Below are positions 61,901-64,000 of a DNA stretch of 64,000 nt, in pieces. Made by a program: the position numbers and the translations under genes. The notes under the pieces were generated by a model. It was not told where the DNA came from, ran no database searches, and was given only the letters and a program-made list of their open reading frames with translations. The stretch is from Anaerolentibacter hominis (GTDB taxonomy: Bacteria; Bacillota; Clostridia; Lachnospirales; Lachnospiraceae): positions 1 to 64,000 of the forward strand of contig NZ_JAWDIX010000001.1 in assembly GCF_032380675.1 (NCBI RefSeq). Direction: 5' to 3'. Position 1 is the first letter of the stretch. Each line of letters starts with the position of its first letter.

Positions 61901-64000
61901 TTCGTTTACTATGACAAGATGCTATTTTGCTGGTCTGGTAGAAAAGTACTATGAAAAACCAGATCAGCAGACGGCAGGCGGATTAATTGGGAACTCCAGT
62001 AAAAGTAATAATATGTCCTATATGACAGACTGTTACTTTGATAAGCAGCTGTCAGGAGTTGCTTTAGCGGTTGGAAATAAAAAGAGTGAAGATACAACTG
62101 CGCTTGGGCTCAATACTTCTGAGCTGACAGATACACCTTCGGGTTTTACAACAGAGAATGGCTGGTTTTTAAGAAAGGGATATTATCCCCAGCTTACTGT
62201 ATTTGCCGGGTCAGATGTTGCACATCTGATAGAACAGTCGGCTGTTTCCGCTGTGGCTGTGTATCTGCCTGAGGGTAGTAAAGCAAACTGTTTTACAGGT
62301 TCTGAATTTACATATGACAATACGCTGCCGGGAACCTGGAAAGAAAGGAGTAACTATATAACTTTCGCATCCGGAACAGCGAACTTTCAGGAAAGCTTGA
62401 AAAGTAATCAGGAGCTTCGAATTGTTTATGAGGAAAATAATCTGGAAAAATCCTTTGTATTACGGCTGGCACAGGATGAAATTACGGTGATATCTTCATT
62501 GGAAGACTGGGAGCATTATTTAGGAAGCGGAGCAACTCCACAGACGCTGCTGTATAACTATCGGCTGGACTTTACGGACAATACATGTGATTTTTCAGAA
62601 CTGAAGCAGAGCTCGGGTATAGTAAATTCATCCGGTGGCAAATACTTTGCTGGCGCATTAGATGGCAATAACCAGAGTATCACTGGACTGAGAATACCGT
62701 TATTTGATGACACATTGTCCGGCGCAGAGATAAAGGATTTGAAAATCGTTGGTACTGTAACGGGAAGAGGAATGTTGGGGAATACATTAACCGGGGCAAA
62801 GATAACCAACTGCCATGTCAGGGGAAGTGTTTCCGGTATGGGTAATGTTGGCGGACTTAGCGGCTATCTGGGCAGCTGTACCGTAACAGAATGTTCCTCG
62901 ATGGTGGAAGTACATGGTACAATCAGTGCCGGCGGCTTTGCCGGAAGAATTAACACCGGAAAGATAGAAAAATGTATGGCCGGCGGAAACGTACAGGGAG
63001 AGGATTCAACAGGCGGCTTTGCAGGCATTACAAATAGCGGAACATACACCAATTGCTATTCTACAGGATCGGTAACTGCAAATGGCGAATACGCTGGTGG
63101 ATTTGTAGGAACTGCGCTTAGCAACTTGAACGGAAAAAGCTGTTATGCTTCGGGAAACATTATTAATTTATCTGGAAATTCCGGTGGTTTCGCAGGTAAA
63201 GGCCAAAGCTCAGTAACCACCTTTATCTATGATCAGCAGATTTCCGGCGTTGAATTGTTTTCTTCTAATCTGGAAAAACGTACAGGGAAAGGAACCGCCG
63301 ACATGACGGGAAGCGGAATTACATTAAGCGGATTTTCAGATAATGAAGAGTGGGTTCTGACTGATGGATACTATCCTCAATTGGCTGTCTTTGCGAACAG
63401 TATAGATGAATATGTTAAAAACATGTCTTCTGTATCAACAGCAGCAGTAATAATAGCTTCAGGTGAAACCGGCTGTTCCGTGCAGACCCCACTTACATTT
63501 TCACCAAATCTATCAGGAGTCTGGCGCGGTGATCCGGATCGTAGTTTAGATATTGATCCGGATGAGCATCGTATCACTCTGCTTGCGGATGATATTGTTC
63601 GTGTTATTTACGGCCTGGACGGAGTCGAGAAATCTTTTCTGTTTAGTAAAGGTGCGTTAAGAGATACGATTATCATTCATAACCTGGATGAATGGGAACA
63701 GTATCTGGGGACAGGCGCGGATGCGCTAAGTCTTTCCAGAAATTACAGGCTGGATTTTGGAGAAGAGAATAGCTGTGATTTTTCCGGTCTCAATACCTCC
63801 GTTGGCTATGGATCGGACACCACGTTTACCGGGACTCTAGATGGTAACAACCAAACTATTTATGGCCTTGATATCCCTCTTTTCTATATTTTAAGAGGAA
63901 GTATAAAAGATCTGACACTGATTGGGAATATCTCTTCAGACCAATATGAGGCAATGGGGATGTTAGCCGGTGTAGCCAGGGGCATGATGAATAAAGAATT
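49986..64000 (+). CDS. Giant GLUG-repeat surface protein, cluster C (3' end outside window)
   Basis: It is open in one frame to the window end, at least 4,671 residues; I checked the frame at 54063, 58383, 60843, 62463 and 63963. ATG 49986 follows AGGTGAGGG. A signal peptide (cut likely after GHVLA) is followed by the same N-terminal module and Glu/Pro/Gly-rich linker (about residues 180-455) as the cluster B protein. Nine later modules start near nt 52156, 54090, 55428, 56743, 58398, 59630, 60852, 62500 and 63685. Each carries a W-x-x-Y/F module opener (usually L-x-x-W-x-x-YLG), tandem GLUG motifs with NCY, and a YPQL-ending Ig-like segment. The first 2 kb after the signal peptide is nearly identical to the cluster B gene; the later modules are diverged. 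Confidence 0.88.
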   Translation, partial: MREIRIRKRADRRWSWVAGIVVMIAASVLLISGVGHVLALRESGREIGSIGELERYLSIESEEYEPGGKYVLTADLDVTGREITIGDNVEPFVGELDGAGHEIKGLSRPLFGKIGQGAKIENLVVEGTIREGELYGAGEGYTEGYGLLAAHIEGAEIRNVGAVGEIEIGDRVEREVRVRKGNEEGISNNEEGKGNNEEPGKPETGSNEEGVTEPKPEENGENVNNEEGKGNNEELSKPETEGNGEDVNKEEGTDKKEEGITNKEEPNRPEQEGNGEGTNKKEEGITNKEELSKPEPEGNQPEQGSNREELSKPEGTGAEEKPEEPAVGEPEAVVDPVAKLFGPVKAMAAEADIVSPEEDTSETGEGTNVPDTTPTTPDTGAVPQPGEPAEGEGTGTPDVPEVSQPEGPTEGPATDPTVPDVPTEPEAPVDPAPDQKEDTTQPEETAGDEYIRTTAEEVYAGGLIGVSEGESLIQNCYAFVKITKKGNETAAAAGGFIGALKEGGRIENSYATGSVEGAAVLGGFAGINEGGIGACYVSNTLGAGEERGAFVGRYGESASAKECAYDYRMSCGEDKQAQRKGTEELTGIQDSLSGEWHYTEGAYPQLPYFALNEKTEIQKKSKASAIALRLGSGTIEGVEGEIELIQEIEGEAVEWSVSGDISLTEEGKAVLKSSAEEEGTSAPEEGIVYSGVLRAVLGTEEKVFSVSTEKVLIKDETTVIEIYSLEDWNNFFDNIVSTTVLNQNIEIMNDLDFSGLGKSACSNVNVSYRGIVEGNGYQITGLRVPLFESLEDATIQNLTISGTVSSSSDHVGLLARRVVPGASDMYTEIINCHAEGTVKYLGSTDTCYTGGMIGFIESTVDGDGVIIKNCSANVDVSGYFCIGGFVGKGDRITFEDCQSYGSVYSPVGSKKPSVGKAGGIAGDLSNSNLSRCKIDIPYMEGRLDIGGVAGYALNCALDEVTGSAVIEILTDTSLGGNNIGGILGTGKGITISNSNFTGKIHVNFGDLYKRAFNIGGLCGTVSGDFYMDNCFTNNCVLEVDSDAGGLIGRIDQGSGSILNCYVENVYITGLNDIGGLIGAGTLKNGTIRNCFTSGVDLAAGGGSIGGFAGILTLNNSEIDSCYSSGRIKRGDQTGGFIGEISGNEEAIIRNCYTDVSVNSIQAGQSSGFIFVFWTVGSYVRFENCLANGALIRGNTVSNPSTNGFIRWSRNSEKNCYYNEELTGITDSDDTDDIIGISTANLLSGTPIQGFEDESVWLWEAGRYPQLTVFAKSDQENIRKQSEVSSIPAVYFTNENTPAAVSDELLFNTQINGTWEIEDNVLYIDNNKLKIDESLSGQERDVNLDFITESGYKKLMILHVDAPLIIRSLEDWDRYLGTGATEESLKQNYKLQFENQTCDFSNLQGDGVFKGKLYGNNQTITGLSRPLFLSGEDVAVIDLNLEGNITGSGWAGLLFGKVYFKSSYNGDKLLQVIKNCHASGSVSCNTNLSTYDTDGAGGLIGYVRNEAYDKGLIINCSSNVNVSGTKNVGGLIGYLYAYSSSVKVKDCYSTGKVWGQTAVGGLIGNTYNFALPDEDRGITNCFAMTDVEGIEAVGGLLGQIRYSRAVDCYASGTVMGNSKTGGLFGSVGTYGGAFKNCYSSVTVSGKEYTGSVIGFSSSDTYENCYYDKQMAGVLNSSGNNSEVVDLTGISGYSTQSMTGENAKGMGLDEKYWSFSVGHYPQLNIFDGRTPSDLSSIAIYLTEGETVIDPVGAIQIDSAAGNWSSAPDDAFTVNGSTVTCNNKYEKALLSCSFDGFSRSFLFGSSSGEDIVYTIYSIEDWNRYLGIGATPRTLSANYQLAEGGNYDFSSLTIGTGTEYGGFTGTLDGKNQTITGLQVPLFNVLENATINDLNVEGNLIIAKGERTGLLASMMAGGEVNNCHAKGEITCEDDVWGYNPKGTGGLIGVSIGTTNVRNKVLYCSANVDIVLEENAAIYGTGGLIGKCDYTNISYSYASGNWLGYYETGGLIGNCSNSTITQCFSNGSVEVRNSTPYAGGLIGNLSSSTITNCYSTAAVAALNRAGGLIGNAESACTISGCFAAGTIKEATNNPNSNTVGGLIGKAAGTTLTNCYYDLQMTGMEQVSAGLKALSTEEMCQASIGGITTNSTVWERTAGYYPQLKYFKNKNVKASEISSIPLKFANSGAKASRVEGDIDLSAGEFAGWSFEPETQITVNELQKTATPIWSGELVVRYKQSGFEKRFLLTLKAGNRIIRNLADWNYYLGPDASEESLGGDYQLSADGDFDFSTVEQSSGVFTGELEGNGQKIYGLKIPLFKEISGAVFRNLNLEGKIEGTQQYTGILAGRDINEGTELKNCHVEGEVNTSFPEDSNYYMGTVGGFIGYTVKASFMNCSAQVKLTASENPGGSAYIGGLAGYGDSIEAADCDVKSTIINMDDSRCIGGMFGKVIGTITNCTSNSDIQSKSGAGGLIGEVSYSSTATTRITGCSFDGAISAVSCAGGLIGYASNSLTIDQCSGTGSIQGGTSVGGFIGYASYSTNVSNGYFVGKIKGRSEVGGLVGRANNTINITNCFSSGMVEGTQYVGGLLGFGGSSSGKILRCYAGNTVYGVDTVGGIAGRTYNVVENVFSTSVVRAETNKGALIGFQSPAATTNSCFDLQMAGCTNAVGNATVGASVTGKLTSELTGTSISGMSWITSNSSWTCSEGLYPRLTTFAASEEALVSAVPLLLAVNADGTYDSAGNLTQASVALPSAAGGQNLTWKLDGEPADSSVQLILREQFLTVSINGGTREKIFLLVNSNSHTIPLKNLEDWEKYLGKNADPEYLSWDYTLDFPGESCDFSGLTASVGTSKAPFTGSLEGNNKRITGLTKPLFLYMNDASVSNLILAGDISEFSSNYVGMLAGTIAGESGTSIVNCHVFGSISVEGTDYIGGIAGYVKSVPGKSDRIHIFRNCSVNAELTGQKYIGGIAGYAQCTSFEACYASSAITADTYTGQIVGRAYGSTMKNCYGSGNISGNLSGGLAGDLYNGIMKDCYSSVQLLSKSEAGGLLGSVTGEDNTIDHCYYDMQLSGTDIGIGTGTISETIKITGMGTDELINQSAALFTAESQNYWLDNASQYPQLKQIAESAVPEVKIASEVSSYTILLKNGESSRLSRSGFEYKEGLFNCSQDQQTFLLNNGSGTVSDSIKGGKVQTTLYLEKGGFKKAISLTVVGTPIQIRSLTDWETYFGTGADPENQGKVYELNFAGAKENFENLSATTGTNDEPFCGIIYGNNNVIYNLDKPLFGVVDGMIINDLTLKGDIASDSKRIGLLVDNAKTVAGDITLNNCHVYGTIEATGTNVYAGGFIGAALTGTYNIVLNECSSAVKMSGSLLAGGGFIGRALSVNVDNCFTNVEIKTTNTSVNGDGGGFIGTCGILAVCNSYTSGSLCDFTSMGGFAGQVEEEFTAENSYSAVSEQGAARAGGLIGEVNGSYTISSSYFDSQLSGGTAAIGGLTDENSWGKATNEITSSAMAGNLGSNCWYYEDYSYPQLKVMKSSASELVRNASAVSSAALFLKDKENSQQVQSPMTYCTTEGTWCSQIPEAVKIVNDQIIPMRSNRINITYSSQGLTKTIAIRVIDNSLATSIRSLDDWERYLGREATADDLNGIYQLDFTGDECDFSTLEVSVGLTSDKPFTGMLFGNNQTITGLKKPLFQYISGATLSDIIVKNGEIRLNTTEEHVGMLVGTIISGKSSCVESCHVSGIVENGVKTSYYSTDLGGMIGRAEGGEGNPTIISNCSADVEVTGMRSNKAGKGGLLVGFTNWTNISQCHVIGRLAGNLESNGGICGYFRNGTITGCSADVVLKDCRQTGGIAGAAVDDCKIIDCHVEGSISGDNYLGGIVGYRSGVVSSFQIENCYMQGNIEASNVSGAGGILGYGAAQFKNCYFNGDIYAVFGSVGGLCGYAGMNLSAENCYAVGNLQVEYPGYGIGGLIGNTSYSFTMTRCYFAGLVEKYYEKPDQQTAGGLIGNSSKSNNMSYMTDCYFDKQLSGVALAVGNKKSEDTTALGLNTSELTDTPSGFTTENGWFLRKGYYPQLTVFAGSDVAHLIEQSAVSAVAVYLPEGSKANCFTGSEFTYDNTLPGTWKERSNYITFASGTANFQESLKSNQELRIVYEENNLEKSFVLRLAQDEITVISSLEDWEHYLGSGATPQTLLYNYRLDFTDNTCDFSELKQSSGIVNSSGGKYFAGALDGNNQSITGLRIPLFDDTLSGAEIKDLKIVGTVTGRGMLGNTLTGAKITNCHVRGSVSGMGNVGGLSGYLGSCTVTECSSMVEVHGTISAGGFAGRINTGKIEKCMAGGNVQGEDSTGGFAGITNSGTYTNCYSTGSVTANGEYAGGFVGTALSNLNGKSCYASGNIINLSGNSGGFAGKGQSSVTTFIYDQQISGVELFSSNLEKRTGKGTADMTGSGITLSGFSDNEEWVLTDGYYPQLAVFANSIDEYVKNMSSVSTAAVIIASGETGCSVQTPLTFSPNLSGVWRGDPDRSLDIDPDEHRITLLADDIVRVIYGLDGVEKSFLFSKGALRDTIIIHNLDEWEQYLGTGADALSLSRNYRLDFGEENSCDFSGLNTSVGYGSDTTFTGTLDGNNQTIYGLDIPLFYILRGSIKDLTLIGNISSDQYEAMGMLAGVARGMMNKE
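50097..52095. repeat. Near-identical coding block shared by the two giant genes (copy in cluster C)
   Basis: This is the partner of 3476-5420. It has a net extra 54 bases in the NKEEGITNKEE-type low-complexity linker, and scattered substitutions elsewhere. Identity drops sharply after about 52095, where cluster B and C arrays begin to differ. Confidence 0.85.

Noticed and set aside
49986..64000. Frameshift or stop in the second giant gene
   Set aside because: The same frame was followed at several widely spaced module starts and stays open to the last base.
1..64000. CRISPR array or prophage
   Set aside because: No regularly spaced short direct repeats with unique spacers, and no phage structural, integrase or transposase genes are visible.

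Overview
The window reads as part of a chromosome from a Gram-positive anaerobe of the Clostridia, most likely a Lachnospiraceae member. This rests on the rpmG-secE-nusG-rplKAJL-rpoBC order, a PerR plus 'reverse' rubrerythrin pair, strong AGGAGG ribosome binding sites and TTGACA/TATAAT promoters. I cannot fix genus or species.

Layout. (1) 1-540: the 3' part of a small secreted beta-protein gene that ends an exported-protein cluster lying mostly left of the window (cluster A). (2) 656-1769, minus strand: rubrerythrin and its probable regulator perR, each with a readable promoter and PerR-type operator. (3) 2097-23197: a complete eight-gene cluster (B). It encodes a DivIVA-like coiled coil, a type I signal peptidase, a giant protein of about 5,200 residues built from GLUG-type beta-helix modules, a membrane-anchored beta-protein, a secreted small beta-protein, a 598-residue membrane-anchored protein with a Pro/Asp linker, a second membrane-anchored beta-protein, and the same terminal small secreted protein as in cluster A. 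A second, protein-identical rubrerythrin follows. (4) 24251-36623: rpmG, secE, nusG, rplK, rplA, rplJ (with an L10 leader), rplL, a convergent HPr/Crh-like gene, rpoB and rpoC. (5) 36769-43734: a branched-chain-amino-acid-type ABC transporter (binding protein, two permeases, two ATPases), an ATC-hydrolase-family protein and an L-cysteine desulfidase. (6) 43787-48301: a P5CR-like protein, tartronate-semialdehyde reductase, a ketopantoate-reductase-family protein and glycerate 2-kinase. (7) 48425-64000: a third copy of the exported-protein cluster (C) with the same DivIVA-like, signal peptidase and giant GLUG gene order; the giant gene runs off the right end.

The most interesting content is the repeated exported-protein locus. 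Clusters B and C share a leader hairpin, an upstream palindrome, gene order and a nearly identical block coding for the mature N-terminus of the giant protein, but their GLUG arrays have diverged. No sortase, LPXTG motif or SLH domain is visible. The reading offered here (inference) is a surface fibre or adhesin export system with its own coiled-coil scaffold and signal peptidase, in which a constant N-terminus is joined to a variable repeat array. Clusters A and B also end in a near-identical 1.2 kb direct repeat (small secreted protein plus rubrerythrin) that could recombine.

The remaining genes are mostly conserved housekeeping genes. Several structured intergenic leaders, a Crh-like protein placed between rplL and rpoB, and the transporter/sulfur-amino-acid gene set are worth a second look.
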